The translations under genes were made by a program, and so were the position numbers. Below the pieces are notes generated by a model. It saw only the letters and a program-made list of their open reading frames with translations, was not told the DNA's origin and did no database searches. Below are positions 1 to 8,069 of a stretch of 44,021 nt of DNA, piece after piece (positions within the stretch are counted from its first letter, which is position 1; each line of letters opens with the position of its first letter). Where the stretch lies: NCBI GenBank assembly GCA_903919975.1, contig CAIXKE010000021.1:1-44021 (forward strand). Direction: 5' to 3'. The DNA is from Akkermansiaceae bacterium (GTDB lineage Bacteria > Verrucomicrobiota > Verrucomicrobiia > Verrucomicrobiales > Akkermansiaceae).

Positions 1-309
1 TCCTGCGGACGTTGGGTAAGCATTTCCATCAACCCGCTCAATACCAGTCGCTTCCGAGCAAATCCTCAAAAATCCAGTTTTGCTCCGTCTCGCTGTCTAG
101 TTTTGAACCGTCTCTGTCTAGTTTTGTTCCGGCCCCGACAGGAGTGATTGCTGTCTTGATCAAGATCCAAGAATTCCGGCGCGAGACGCGCGGGAAACAC
201 TTCAGCCACGAATGAGGAGCATTTCCACCTTGGGCTTGCGCGGCGGTGTGTCCTTGGTCATAGAAGGCGCGTGGCGCATGAGATTCACCCGCTACTAGGA
301 AAACGCAAG
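1..309. other. Gene-free leading stretch
   Basis: I see no convincing gene before hemC. The short open frames here have no recognisable domain and overlap each other on both strands. The only structure I can point to is a run of three similar units at 72-136. The stretch may be the remnant of an inserted element plus the hemC leader. No clear promoter or riboswitch could be read. Confidence 0.6.
72..136. repeat. Three tandem ~21-bp units, possible insertion-sequence end
   Basis: Three related units follow one another. They start near 72 (TCCAGTTTTGCTCCG), 95 (GTCTAGTTTTGAACCG) and 116 (GTCTAGTTTTGTTCCG), with spacings of 23 and 21 bp. Multiple tandem copies of a short motif at an end are known for IS21-type elements, so this may be a terminal repeat array of an element lying to the left or already lost. 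No transposase is visible in the window. The repeat is seen directly, while the IS assignment is a guess. Confidence 0.45.
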
Positions 310-1269
310 ATGACAGAACCATCCCCCACCCTCTTTTTGGTTGGCACGCGCGGCAGCGAATTGGCCCTGGTGCAAGCCAGCGCCACCGAAGCCACACTCG
401 CCGCCGCGTTTCCCGATCTGCAAATCGAACGCCGCATCATCAAGACCACCGGCGACCGCCGCACTGATGTCGCATTGGCCGACGTGGCGAAGTCCGAGGG
501 AATTTTCGACAAAGGCGTCTTCATCAAAGAACTCGAACAAGCACTCGACGATGGCTCGATCGATATCGCCGTCCACAGCCTCAAAGATTTACCGACCGTG
601 CTGGCACCCCGTTTTGCGTTGGCCGCCGTGCTGCCTCGCGCCGGTGTCCGTGATGTCTTGGTCACTCGCGGAAACTTTGGATTCGACGCCATTCCAGCCG
701 GTGCCCGCGTCGGAACCAGCAGCGTGCGCCGAGCAAAACAAGTCGAATTCCTGCGGCCCGACCTGCAAGTCGTCGATCTCCGCGGCAATGTGCCGACTCG
801 TTTGCAAAAACTCGCCAACGGCGAAAGCCACGACGCGATTCTACTCGCCGAGGCTGGCCTCGTGAGACTCGGATATTTGCCGGAATCTCCCTCCAACGAT
901 GGTCCGGAACCCATCCTCGACATGCCCGGGCTGTTCGCCCAGCGCCTTGAAGAACATGTTTTTTTCCCCGCCGCCGGACAAGGGGCTGTCGGACTGGAAA
1001 TTCGCACCAAGGATGCGCGCAGCCGCGTGCTTGCGGAAGCCATCGGTCACAAAGACACCTGGTTGCGAGTCACTGCAGAGCGCGAATTCCTGCGCTTGCT
1101 AGACGCCGGTTGCCACACTCCCGTCGGCGTTTTCTCCTCCCTAACTGATGGAGAACTTCACCTCCAAGCCCGGGTCTTTCCGGAAGCTGGCGGCCCACCG
1201 CAATCCGGCGAAGCGCGCGGCACGGACCCTCTAACCGTCGCTCAATCCCTATTCGAATCCCTCACATGA
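310..1269 (+). CDS. hemC: Hydroxymethylbilane synthase (porphobilinogen deaminase)
   Basis: This cytoplasmic enzyme joins four porphobilinogen molecules into the linear tetrapyrrole hydroxymethylbilane, which feeds heme and cobalamin-type tetrapyrroles. The 319-residue protein has the family's usual length. It opens with the typical VGTRGSELALVQ motif, carries the substrate-binding GTSSVRRAKQ segment followed by DLRGNVPTRL, and has the dipyrromethane-cofactor cysteine in LDAGCHTPVG. I chose ATG 310 because the family N-terminus fits there. An upstream in-frame ATG at 271 would add 13 residues with no family similarity. The stop overlaps the start of the next gene in an ATGA, so the two are almost certainly co-transcribed and translationally coupled. 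Confidence 0.96.
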   Translation: MTEPSPTLFLVGTRGSELALVQASATEATLAAAFPDLQIERRIIKTTGDRRTDVALADVAKSEGIFDKGVFIKELEQALDDGSIDIAVHSLKDLPTVLAPRFALAAVLPRAGVRDVLVTRGNFGFDAIPAGARVGTSSVRRAKQVEFLRPDLQVVDLRGNVPTRLQKLANGESHDAILLAEAGLVRLGYLPESPSNDGPEPILDMPGLFAQRLEEHVFFPAAGQGAVGLEIRTKDARSRVLAEAIGHKDTWLRVTAEREFLRLLDAGCHTPVGVFSSLTDGELHLQARVFPEAGGPPQSGEARGTDPLTVAQSLFESLT

Positions 1270-2780
1270 AGTCATCTGGAATCTGTTATCTCGTCGGCGC
1301 CGGCCCCGGCGATCTTGGCCTCGTCACACTGCGCGCCAAGGAACTCATCGAGCAAGCTGACGTCCTTGTTTACGACGCGCTGAGTAGCCCGGAACTCCTG
1401 CAATGGACGAAACCCGGCTGCGAAAAAATCAACGCCGGCAAACGCGCCAAGGACCATGTGCTCACACAGGAGGAAACCAACGCCCTCATTGTTGAGAAAT
1501 CCAAGGCCGGCAAGTCGGTGGTGCGACTCAAGGGCGGCGACCCAATGATTTTCGGCCGCGGCGGTGAAGAAGCCGCCGAGCTCGCCGCCGCAGGCGTGCC
1601 CTTCGAGATCGTTCCCGGCATCAGCTCGACCATCGGCGGCCCGGCCTACGCGGGCATCCCGGTCACCCACCGCGATCACAACACGCAACTCACCATTTTC
1701 ACCGGCCACGAGGACCCGACGAAAGGCTTTAGCTCGATCGATTTCGCCCAACTCGCCAAAGCCCCGGGCACCAAGGTTTTCGTGATGGGCGTCGGACGTC
1801 TACGCGAAATCACCGGCGCCTTCATCGAAAACGGAGCAGCCCCAGAAACCCCCATCGCCCTCACCCGCTGGGCCACCACCAGCTCACAGACAACTATCGT
1901 CGGCACCCTCGCCAACATCGCCGATATCGCGGAACGCGAAAACTTTGGCTCTCCCGCCGTGGCCGTCATCGGCACCGTGGTGAACGAACGCCAAAAAATC
2001 AATTGGTTCGAAAAACGCCCGTTGTTTGGCAAACGCATCGTGGTCACCCGCACCCGCGAACAAGCGGGAGAACTCAGCAAATCCCTGCGCGATCTCGGCG
2101 CGGACGTAGTCGAACTGCCGACCATCCGCATCGAGCATCCGGAAGATCGCCAAAGCTTCGCCGAGCTCGTCACCCACGCCCACGAATACAACTGGCTCGT
2201 CTTCACCAGCCCGAATGGCGTCGAGCGCTTTTTCGACGCGTTTTTCTCCAGCTATCCGGACGCCCGCAGCCTCGGAAACCCACGCATCGCCGCCATCGGC
2301 AACGGCACTGCGAAAAAAATCCAGGAATACCGTTTTGCAGTGGACCTCATCCCGGATCGTTTCGTGGCTGAAGGCTTGATCGATGCATTCAAAAAAGAAT
2401 CCATCGAAAATCTAACCATGCTCTGGGTCAAAGCCGCCGAATCCCGCGATGTGATCTACGACGGCCTCACCGCCCTCGGCGCAATCGTCGATGAATGCAT
2501 CGCTTACCGCACCGTGCCGGAAACCGAAGATCCCACTGGTGCGAAAGCCCGCCTCGCCGAACAGGGCGCGGACATGATCACCTTCACTTCGGGCTCCACC
2601 GTCGATCACTTTTTCGACCTCGGCCTCGAATGGCCGGAAGGATGCGTCGCGGGCAGCATCGGCCCGGTCACCAGCGAGACACTCCGCAAACACGGCGTGC
2701 CACCCGCGTTCGAAGCAAACCCCCACGATATTCCCGGCCTAACTGCCGCCATTGTGAAATACTTTAAGAAAAAACACTGA
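1266..2780 (+). CDS. Fused uroporphyrinogen-III C-methyltransferase / uroporphyrinogen-III synthase
   Basis: This 504-residue protein joins two consecutive steps. Residues about 5-245 form a SUMT (CobA) domain with the start motif VGAGPGDLGLVTLRA, the LKGGDPMIFGRGGEE loop and PGISSTIGGPAYAGIPVTHR. It would methylate uroporphyrinogen III to precorrin-2 using S-adenosylmethionine. Residues about 253-500 form a HemD domain that begins at GKRIVVTRTREQAGEL and contains the conserved FTSPNGVERFF. It would cyclise hydroxymethylbilane to uroporphyrinogen III. With hemC overlapping upstream, the pair runs from porphobilinogen to precorrin-2. Such CobA-HemD fusions are known in several phyla. A single chain may channel the labile intermediate (inference). 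No riboswitch was seen. Confidence 0.93.
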   Translation: MKSSGICYLVGAGPGDLGLVTLRAKELIEQADVLVYDALSSPELLQWTKPGCEKINAGKRAKDHVLTQEETNALIVEKSKAGKSVVRLKGGDPMIFGRGGEEAAELAAAGVPFEIVPGISSTIGGPAYAGIPVTHRDHNTQLTIFTGHEDPTKGFSSIDFAQLAKAPGTKVFVMGVGRLREITGAFIENGAAPETPIALTRWATTSSQTTIVGTLANIADIAERENFGSPAVAVIGTVVNERQKINWFEKRPLFGKRIVVTRTREQAGELSKSLRDLGADVVELPTIRIEHPEDRQSFAELVTHAHEYNWLVFTSPNGVERFFDAFFSSYPDARSLGNPRIAAIGNGTAKKIQEYRFAVDLIPDRFVAEGLIDAFKKESIENLTMLWVKAAESRDVIYDGLTALGAIVDECIAYRTVPETEDPTGAKARLAEQGADMITFTSGSTVDHFFDLGLEWPEGCVAGSIGPVTSETLRKHGVPPAFEANPHDIPGLTAAIVKYFKKKH

Positions 2781-2847
2781 AACAAGTGCCGCGCCATAGA
2801 CCGTAAGAAAATCACCGCAACCAATCACACCCTCCATTCCACATCCC

Positions 2848-3207
2848 ATGAACTCACGCCGCAACTTCCTCTTCAAACTCGCCTTCTCCGCTGGCACCCC
2901 GGCTCTCCTCTGCAGCCGCGCGTTTGGCCAAGCACCACCTCCGGTCAAACTTGAAGAATCCGATCCCGTCGCCACCGCCCTCGGTTACAAGGAAGACACC
3001 GCGAAAGTGGATGCCCAGAAATACCCAATGCACAAACCCGAGCAAAAATGCTCCGGTTGCGCGCTCTACACTGGCAAACCCGGCGAGCCCTCCGGCCCCT
3101 GCTCCGCTTTCGGTAACAAAATCGTCACCGCCAACGGTTGGTGCGCAGCCTTCGCGCTAAAACCCGTCGCTCCTGCCACGCCTCCAACCCCTGCCCCAGC
3201 GCAGTAA
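2848..3207 (+). CDS. High-potential iron-sulfur protein (HiPIP), Tat-exported
   Basis: This is a small periplasmic electron carrier with one [4Fe-4S] cluster. The 119-residue precursor starts with a Tat-like signal (NSRRNFLF, then a hydrophobic stretch ending near AFGQA). The mature part has the HiPIP cysteine pattern C68-x2-C71-x13-C85-x13-C99, preceded by an ALGY segment typical of the family. The C-terminus is a Pro/Ala-rich tail. It lies 67 bp after the tetrapyrrole gene and may share its transcript, although nothing proves that. The redox partner is unknown. HiPIPs usually donate electrons to photosynthetic reaction centres or terminal oxidases, and here a respiratory role is the more likely guess. 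Confidence 0.88.
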   Translation: MNSRRNFLFKLAFSAGTPALLCSRAFGQAPPPVKLEESDPVATALGYKEDTAKVDAQKYPMHKPEQKCSGCALYTGKPGEPSGPCSAFGNKIVTANGWCAAFALKPVAPATPPTPAPAQ

Positions 3208-3220
3208 GCCCCCCAAGGAG

Positions 3221-3239
3221 CGGCGGAATGTGTCCGCCG
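3221..3239. terminator. Perfect 7-bp GC hairpin after the HiPIP gene
   Basis: CGGCGGA and TCCGCCG form a perfect 7-bp stem around an ATGTG loop, 13 bp after the HiPIP stop codon. There is no U-run, so it may be an RNA-stabilising hairpin or a REP-like repeat rather than a classic intrinsic terminator. Confidence 0.4.
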
Positions 3240-3377
3240 ACGCCCATGAAAAGCCAATGAGAAGAGCCAAAGCCCTTTCCATTGTCACCTCATGGTCAGG
3301 GCGAACACGTTTCGCCCCTCCATGGACTCACCCAAGAGTTGACTCCCCCCGCCCCCCATTGTTCATTCGCACAAGCA

Positions 3378-5510
3378 ATGTCCGCTTTACCTGCTGATTC
3401 CAAACCGCTGATCATGACGCCCCACCAGGCGCTCCAGCAGTATTTTGGATTCTCCGGGTTTCTCGACGGCCAGGAAGAAGTAATTTCAGAAATCGTCTCC
3501 GGCCGGGACGGCTTGGTCGTCATGCCCACCGGCGGCGGCAAATCGCTGTGTTTTCAAATCCCCGCGCTGTGTTTCAGCGGCGTGACGCTGGTGATTTCAC
3601 CGCTCATCGCGTTGATGAAAGACCAAGTGGACGCCCTCGTCGCCCGCGGCATCGCTGCCACCGTGATCAACTCCACACTCAGTTGGCCCGAGCAAAAGGA
3701 GCGCCTCGATGCCATGCGCAATGGCGAATACAAACTCGTCTATGTCGCGCCGGAACGCTTCCGCGCCGAGAGTTTTCTCAACGCCCTCCAAGGCATCGAA
3801 ATCTCGCTCTTCGCCGTGGACGAGGCCCACTGCCTCAGCCAATGGGGTCACGATTTCCGCCCCGACTACCTCCGCCTCGGAAAATCACTCACCAAAATCG
3901 GCCGCCCCCAATGCGTCGCGCTCACCGCAACCGCCACGCCGATCGTCCGCGAGGACATCTCCACCGTGCTCGGCCTGCGCGAACCATTCGAGCAAGTCAG
4001 CGGGTTTTCCCGCCCGAATCTCTCGCTTTCCATCAGCGCCGTGGACAAATCCGCCCACAAAGACGAACGGATGAAAGCTGTGATCGCCGCACACAAAACC
4101 GGCATCATCTACTGCGCCACCCGCAAAAAAGTGGAAGCCGTTTCCGAAACCATCGCCAGTTGGGGTTTCAAATGCGTCGCCTACCACGGCGGCATGAGCG
4201 ATCAGGAACGCGTCCGCACTCAAGAAGCTTTCATCCAACGCAAGGCGGATATCGCAGTCGCCACCAACGCCTTTGGCATGGGCATCGACCGCGCCGACGT
4301 GCGTTTCGTCATCCACTATGAAGTGCCCGGCAGCGTGGAAGCATACTATCAGGAAGCTGGCCGCGCCGGCCGCGATGGCGAGGCCGCCGTTTGCGAATTG
4401 CTCTTCAACTATGCCGATACCCGCACCCAAGAGTTTTTCATCGATGGAGCCAACCCCACCGCCGCATCCATCCGCTCGATCTATCAGTATCTACTCAGCG
4501 AGGCTGACCGCGAATATGAGGTCCACCGAACGCTCGAAGAAATCGCCGACGGCGCCGATATGAAAAACTCGATGTCCGTGGGCAGCGCCATGTCCGTGCT
4601 CGCCCGCGGCGGCTACATCGAACGCTTCGATATTCCAAAAAAACGCATGCGTGGCACCCGCTTGTTGAAACCCGACGTGCTCACCCGCCAACTCAATCTC
4701 GACGAAGCCGCCATCGAGGAAAAGGACCGCCGGGATCGAGAAAAACTCAAGGCCATGGTCGAGATGTGCTACTCACGCGTCTGCCGCCAAAAGTGGATTC
4801 TCAACTACTTCGGCGAAGCCGATGCCGGCGTCTGCGGCTCGTGCGATGTCTGCCGCGAAGACGGTGCCGGCGACCTCCGCGCACCCAATGCCGAGGAAGA
4901 AATCATCGTAAAAAAAGCACTCAGCGGAGTCGCCCGCATGTCACGCCGCACCCGCGATGGTTGGGAAGCCCGCTTCGGCCGCGGCCGCATCGTCCAAATG
5001 TTAGCCGGCAGCAAATCCCAGGAAATCATTTCCGCAAAACTCGACCAACTCACCACCTACGGCATCCTCCGCGACAAAGGCGCAGGCTATCTCAACGGCC
5101 TGATGCGCTCTCTATCAGACGCCGGTCTGGTCCGCACCGTCACCAGCGGCGAATTCCCACTCATGACGCTGACCCCGCTGGGCGATAAAGTCATGCGCGG
5201 CGAGGCCACCTTCCAACTCATCTGGCCGGATCCCGAAGCCGGCCGCAAAGAGATCGCCCTTAAAGATCACGGCCACGACGCCCAACTCTACACCATGCTG
5301 CGCGATCTCCGCGCCAAAATGGCGAAACGCGAAGACGTCCCGCCCTACGTGATTTTCCCCAACAAGACGATCGAAGCCCTCGCCCGCTATCAACCCATCA
5401 ACACCGAGGAAGCCCTGCATCTTCCCGGAATCGGTGCCGCAAAAGTCCAACGCTACGCCGAGCCCTTCCTAGAGTCCATCCGCCTCTGGAAAAACTCCCG
5501 CCGCCGGTGA
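3378..5510 (+). CDS. recQ: ATP-dependent DNA helicase RecQ
   Basis: RecQ is a 3'-5' helicase of recombination and replication-fork repair. The 710-residue chain has the full bacterial layout. The helicase core carries Walker [13 protein letters not shown], the DEAH box ([18 protein letters not shown]), TATATP and the late motif [11 protein letters not shown]. The RecQ-C-terminal zinc site follows ([17 protein letters not shown], then CGSCDVC), then a winged helix, and an HRDC domain near the end ([16 protein letters not shown]). The open frame could begin as far back as TTG 3282, but those residues are unlike the family. ATG 3378 or ATG 3414 are the realistic starts, and 3414 matches the family start just before the QxxF/GQEE motif more tightly. 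It appears to be a single-gene unit. Confidence 0.95.
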   Translation: MSALPADSKPLIMTPHQALQQYFGFSGFLDGQEEVISEIVSGRDGLVVMPTGGGKSLCFQIPALCFSGVTLVISPLIALMKDQVDALVARGIAATVINSTLSWPEQKERLDAMRNGEYKLVYVAPERFRAESFLNALQGIEISLFAVDEAHCLSQWGHDFRPDYLRLGKSLTKIGRPQCVALTATATPIVREDISTVLGLREPFEQVSGFSRPNLSLSISAVDKSAHKDERMKAVIAAHKTGIIYCATRKKVEAVSETIASWGFKCVAYHGGMSDQERVRTQEAFIQRKADIAVATNAFGMGIDRADVRFVIHYEVPGSVEAYYQEAGRAGRDGEAAVCELLFNYADTRTQEFFIDGANPTAASIRSIYQYLLSEADREYEVHRTLEEIADGADMKNSMSVGSAMSVLARGGYIERFDIPKKRMRGTRLLKPDVLTRQLNLDEAAIEEKDRRDREKLKAMVEMCYSRVCRQKWILNYFGEADAGVCGSCDVCREDGAGDLRAPNAEEEIIVKKALSGVARMSRRTRDGWEARFGRGRIVQMLAGSKSQEIISAKLDQLTTYGILRDKGAGYLNGLMRSLSDAGLVRTVTSGEFPLMTLTPLGDKVMRGEATFQLIWPDPEAGRKEIALKDHGHDAQLYTMLRDLRAKMAKREDVPPYVIFPNKTIEALARYQPINTEEALHLPGIGAAKVQRYAEPFLESIRLWKNSRRR

Positions 5511-5524
5511 TCCCCTCTTGGACT

Positions 5525-5564
5525 GCGGCAGCCTGCTGCCGCTTTGGTTTCGCAGCCTGCTGCG
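5525..5564. repeat. Two REP-like hairpins sharing the core GCAGCCTGCTGC
   Basis: The first hairpin is GCGGCAG-CCTG-CTGCCGC at 5525-5542 (7-bp stem). The second is CGCAG-CCTG-CTGCG at 5551-5564 (5-bp stem). The same loop and inner stem repeated twice, 15 bp downstream of recQ, look like a short palindromic intergenic repeat family. They may also act as the recQ transcription end. Confidence 0.5.
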
Positions 5565-5686
5565 CCGAACTTTAACCCTCAATGGTCGTTCTTTTGTGAA
5601 TTCGAGCAGTTTTACCACTGAACGCAGATTAAGCGTTAGCGAATATTGAAAATCATGGCATAGCCGAAATAAGCATAGCCGAAGGC

Positions 5687-5744
5687 AAACACTGAGTGCC
5701 ACTGAGAGTCAGAAAAACAGTTTCCTCAGTGGTTCTCAGTGTTT
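5687..5744. repeat. Imperfect 20-bp inverted repeat (CACTGAG type)
   Basis: The arm at 5687-5706 pairs with the arm at 5725-5744 in 18 of 20 positions around an 18-base loop. A further CACTGAA word occurs near 5613 and a TTTCAGTGG word follows the right arm. It is probably an interspersed non-coding repeat. No function is visible. Confidence 0.5.
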
Positions 5745-5862
5745 CAGTGGTTTATTTCTCTTTCTAGGTCGAAAGATCCCGGCCACAAAAACTCCGCAGA
5801 TCGGCAATTTGCAGGCTTGATTCAGCCGCCACTCCGATAAGACTCACGCAACCGATCCCATC

Positions 5863-6195
5863 ATGGACCCGATCCTCCTCAAAACACTCCACCTCGCCGG
5901 CGTCATCGCACTTTTCACCTCACTTGGCGCCACTCTGCTGGGCGGCTCGGGCAAAAAAGGAGCCTCCATGCTCCACGGCATCTCGTTGTTGCTGATCCTG
6001 CTCATGGGATTCGCCATGCTTGGAAAACCGCCCATGGAGAAATACTGGTGGATGGTCAAAATCGGCCTCTGGTTATTCCTCGGAGTTGCTCCGGTTCTCG
6101 CAAAACGCAAGGTGCTGCCTGCCTCGATCGTCCTAGCCCTCTCGATCGCCGCTGCGGTGACCGCCGCATGGCTGGCGCTCGCGAAGCCGTTCTAA
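5863..6195 (+). CDS. Small integral membrane protein, unknown function
   Basis: This 110-residue, strongly hydrophobic protein has about four predicted membrane spans (near residues 8-26, 38-55, 65-80 and 84-106) with short charged turns (GSGKK, KPPMEKY, AKRK). I do not recognise a family with confidence. The ATG start is the only sensible one. It lies 53 bp before the permease gene in the same direction, so it may belong to that metal-handling cluster, or it may be an independent small gene. Confidence 0.7.
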   Translation: MDPILLKTLHLAGVIALFTSLGATLLGGSGKKGASMLHGISLLLILLMGFAMLGKPPMEKYWWMVKIGLWLFLGVAPVLAKRKVLPASIVLALSIAAAVTAAWLALAKPF

Positions 6196-6248
6196 CGCCA
6201 CAATCTGCCGGTTGAGCGAATGAGAACCGAAAAAATTTACTCATTAAG

Positions 6249-7250
6249 ATGTCACCGGATTCTCAACAGGACTTTGCACTCGCCTTTTTGAGCATCCTTT
6301 TTGAGGGCGCTCCATTTATCCTGCTGGGAACATTGATCAGCGGGTTCATCGATATTTACCTGCCTGCCGGAACGATGGACCGGTTCCTGCCGAAAAACCG
6401 CTACCGTGCGGTGATGATGGCCGGATTGTTAGGAGCGATTTTCCCGGTTTGCGAATGCGCCGTGGTGCCGGTGATTCGGCGTTTGGTGAAAAAAGGCCTG
6501 CCCGTTTCATGCGCCCTGACCTATATGTTGGCTGCTCCGATCGTGAATCCCATCACCGCGCTGAGCACCTGGAAAGCCTTCCAAGGGCAGGATGCGGCGA
6601 TGATGACCGGCTCGCGCATGCTGCTGGGCTACCTGATCGCCGTGGCGGTGGGATTCATCGTGCTGCGCCTTCCTCTAGTCGCAGTGCTCAAATCCAAGCT
6701 GCTTGCCAGCCTAGAGAAAAATCCGGAGCCAACCGATACCCATCATGAGCACGACCACAAGCATCATCACGATCACGATGGCTGCTGTGGTCATACCCAT
6801 ACCCAGCACCACCATCATGCGCCGGACAGCGGGCAGAAATTAGTAGCCGCGTTCCGCTCCGCGATGAAGGATTTCATCGATGTGGGCGTGTATTTCACCA
6901 TCGGCGTTTCGATCACCGCCTTGTTCAACACTGGTATCGCGCCGGGCGCGGAGTGGTTGGACAGCCTTGCGAAAAATCCCGCCGCTTCACCCGCAGCACT
7001 CATGACACTAGCGTTCATCCTGAGCCTGTGCAGCACCTCGGACGCCTTCATCGCCGCGACCTTGGATAAATTCTCATGGGGTTCCAAACTCGCCTTCCTC
7101 ACCTTCGGGCCGATGATGGACGTCAAACTGTTGTTTCTCTATCAAACAGTTCTGAAAAAACGCTTCATCATCTGGTTGGCGATCGGCCTATTCCTCTCGA
7201 TCGGTAGCCTCTCAATGTTCTGGCAGTATCTCATTTTCCAAATGAAATGA
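6249..7250 (+). CDS. YraQ/ArsP-type permease with His-rich loop
   Basis: This 333-residue inner-membrane protein is of the DUF318-type permease family. It has eight or so hydrophobic spans in two blocks and the family hallmark CECAVVP (Cys68, Cys70) after GAIFPV, plus AAPIVNPITALSTW and a second-half repeat ending CSTSDAFIAATL. Between the blocks (about residues 163-196) is a cytosolic or periplasmic loop very rich in His and Asp with a CC pair, a likely metal-binding segment. The stop overlaps the next gene's start (ATGA), and that gene encodes the usual TIGR03943 partner. Relatives of this pair are often under zinc-responsive or other metal control, so zinc is my best guess, though the sequence does not prove the substrate. 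An inverted AATGAG/CTCATT pair (6219-6245) just before the start could be an operator. Confidence 0.85.
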   Translation: MSPDSQQDFALAFLSILFEGAPFILLGTLISGFIDIYLPAGTMDRFLPKNRYRAVMMAGLLGAIFPVCECAVVPVIRRLVKKGLPVSCALTYMLAAPIVNPITALSTWKAFQGQDAAMMTGSRMLLGYLIAVAVGFIVLRLPLVAVLKSKLLASLEKNPEPTDTHHEHDHKHHHDHDGCCGHTHTQHHHHAPDSGQKLVAAFRSAMKDFIDVGVYFTIGVSITALFNTGIAPGAEWLDSLAKNPAASPAALMTLAFILSLCSTSDAFIAATLDKFSWGSKLAFLTFGPMMDVKLLFLYQTVLKKRFIIWLAIGLFLSIGSLSMFWQYLIFQMK

Positions 7251-8065
7251 AACCGCACACTCGGCGCATCATCTACTCCATGGCCCTGCTCGTTTGGAGC
7301 GCGGCTCTGCTGTATTTTTACGCCAGCGGTCGCATCAACAAGTATCTAGCCACGGACTTCCGGCCACTCGCGCTCATCGGCGGACTCGGCCTAGCAGTGG
7401 TTGGTTTATTCAACTTGCTGACCGCATGGCACGTGGCGGATTGCGGCCACGATCATGGCGGCGGAGACGATACGCACGATCATGAAAGCGGCGAAATCCA
7501 TCCGCTTGCAGCGTTCCTATTGATGGTGGTTCCAGTGGTCTTCTCGGTCGCTTGGACGAAGGATGCCTATTCGCTCGCCGCACTTTCGCGCAAGGGGCTT
7601 TATGATTCACCGGCGAGCGGCGCCTCACTCTTTTCCGCGTCTTTGATCCCGGCATTGACCCTAGAGGAAATCGAGAAAAGCCACCGCAAAACCCCGGAAG
7701 GATATATCGAGTTCGATCTGATGGAATTGTTTTACGCCACGGGCGACCGCGAGGTGCAATCGCTGATCGAAGGCCTCAAGGTGCAAACCGAAGGCCGCTG
7801 GATGGAGGAAAAAATGAACAATCCAAATGGCTCACGGAAACGCCTTTACCGCTTGTTTCTCACCTGTTGTGCAGCCGATAGCCGGGCGATTCCGATCATT
7901 CTCGAGTTCGGCGCGCAGCCACCGGAGTTTCCTGAAAACGATTGGGTGAAAGTCTCAGGCACCATGAGCTTTCCGTCCGAGGCCGGATCGCTCCATCCGG
8001 TGTTGATCGTCGATCACGTGACAGCAGCCACCCCACCGCAAGAAGAAAACTTCATGCGTAATTAA
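7247..8065 (+). CDS. TIGR03943 (DUF1980) family putative permease subunit
   Basis: This 272-residue partner of the upstream permease has two membrane spans at the N-terminus (about residues 8-26 and 38-58), a short His/Asp-rich stretch (DCGHDHGGGDDTHDHE, about residues 65-80), and a third span around 87-103. A soluble C-terminal domain carries the family's LFLTCCAADSRAI segment. It overlaps the permease by 4 bp, the standard arrangement for this two-gene system, known for example as ycgR-ycgQ in Bacillus. The role is unproven in the family. Export or uptake of a divalent metal or of a metal complex is the usual suggestion. The repeated His clusters in both partners argue for metal contact. 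Confidence 0.83.
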   Translation: MKPHTRRIIYSMALLVWSAALLYFYASGRINKYLATDFRPLALIGGLGLAVVGLFNLLTAWHVADCGHDHGGGDDTHDHESGEIHPLAAFLLMVVPVVFSVAWTKDAYSLAALSRKGLYDSPASGASLFSASLIPALTLEEIEKSHRKTPEGYIEFDLMELFYATGDREVQSLIEGLKVQTEGRWMEEKMNNPNGSRKRLYRLFLTCCAADSRAIPIILEFGAQPPEFPENDWVKVSGTMSFPSEAGSLHPVLIVDHVTAATPPQEENFMRN

Positions 8066-8069
8066 CACC

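Larger units (their letters stand above)
5511..5862. other. Gene-free stretch with inverted repeats
   Basis: No gene is supported here. Right after recQ lie two GC hairpins with the same core (5525-5564). Further on is a long imperfect hairpin (5687-5744) made of CACTGAG-type words. The rest is AT-richer and without recognisable signals. The pieces look like intergenic repeat elements rather than regulatory sequence of one gene. Confidence 0.6.

Noticed and set aside
38..397. Minus-strand open frame of 119 codons before hemC
   Set aside because: It overlaps the true hemC start, has no domain likeness and runs antisense through low-complexity sequence.
6219..6245. AATGAG...CTCATT pair as a Zur or Fur box
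   Set aside because: Only six bases per arm with a 15-base spacer; it does not resemble a known box well enough to list as a site.
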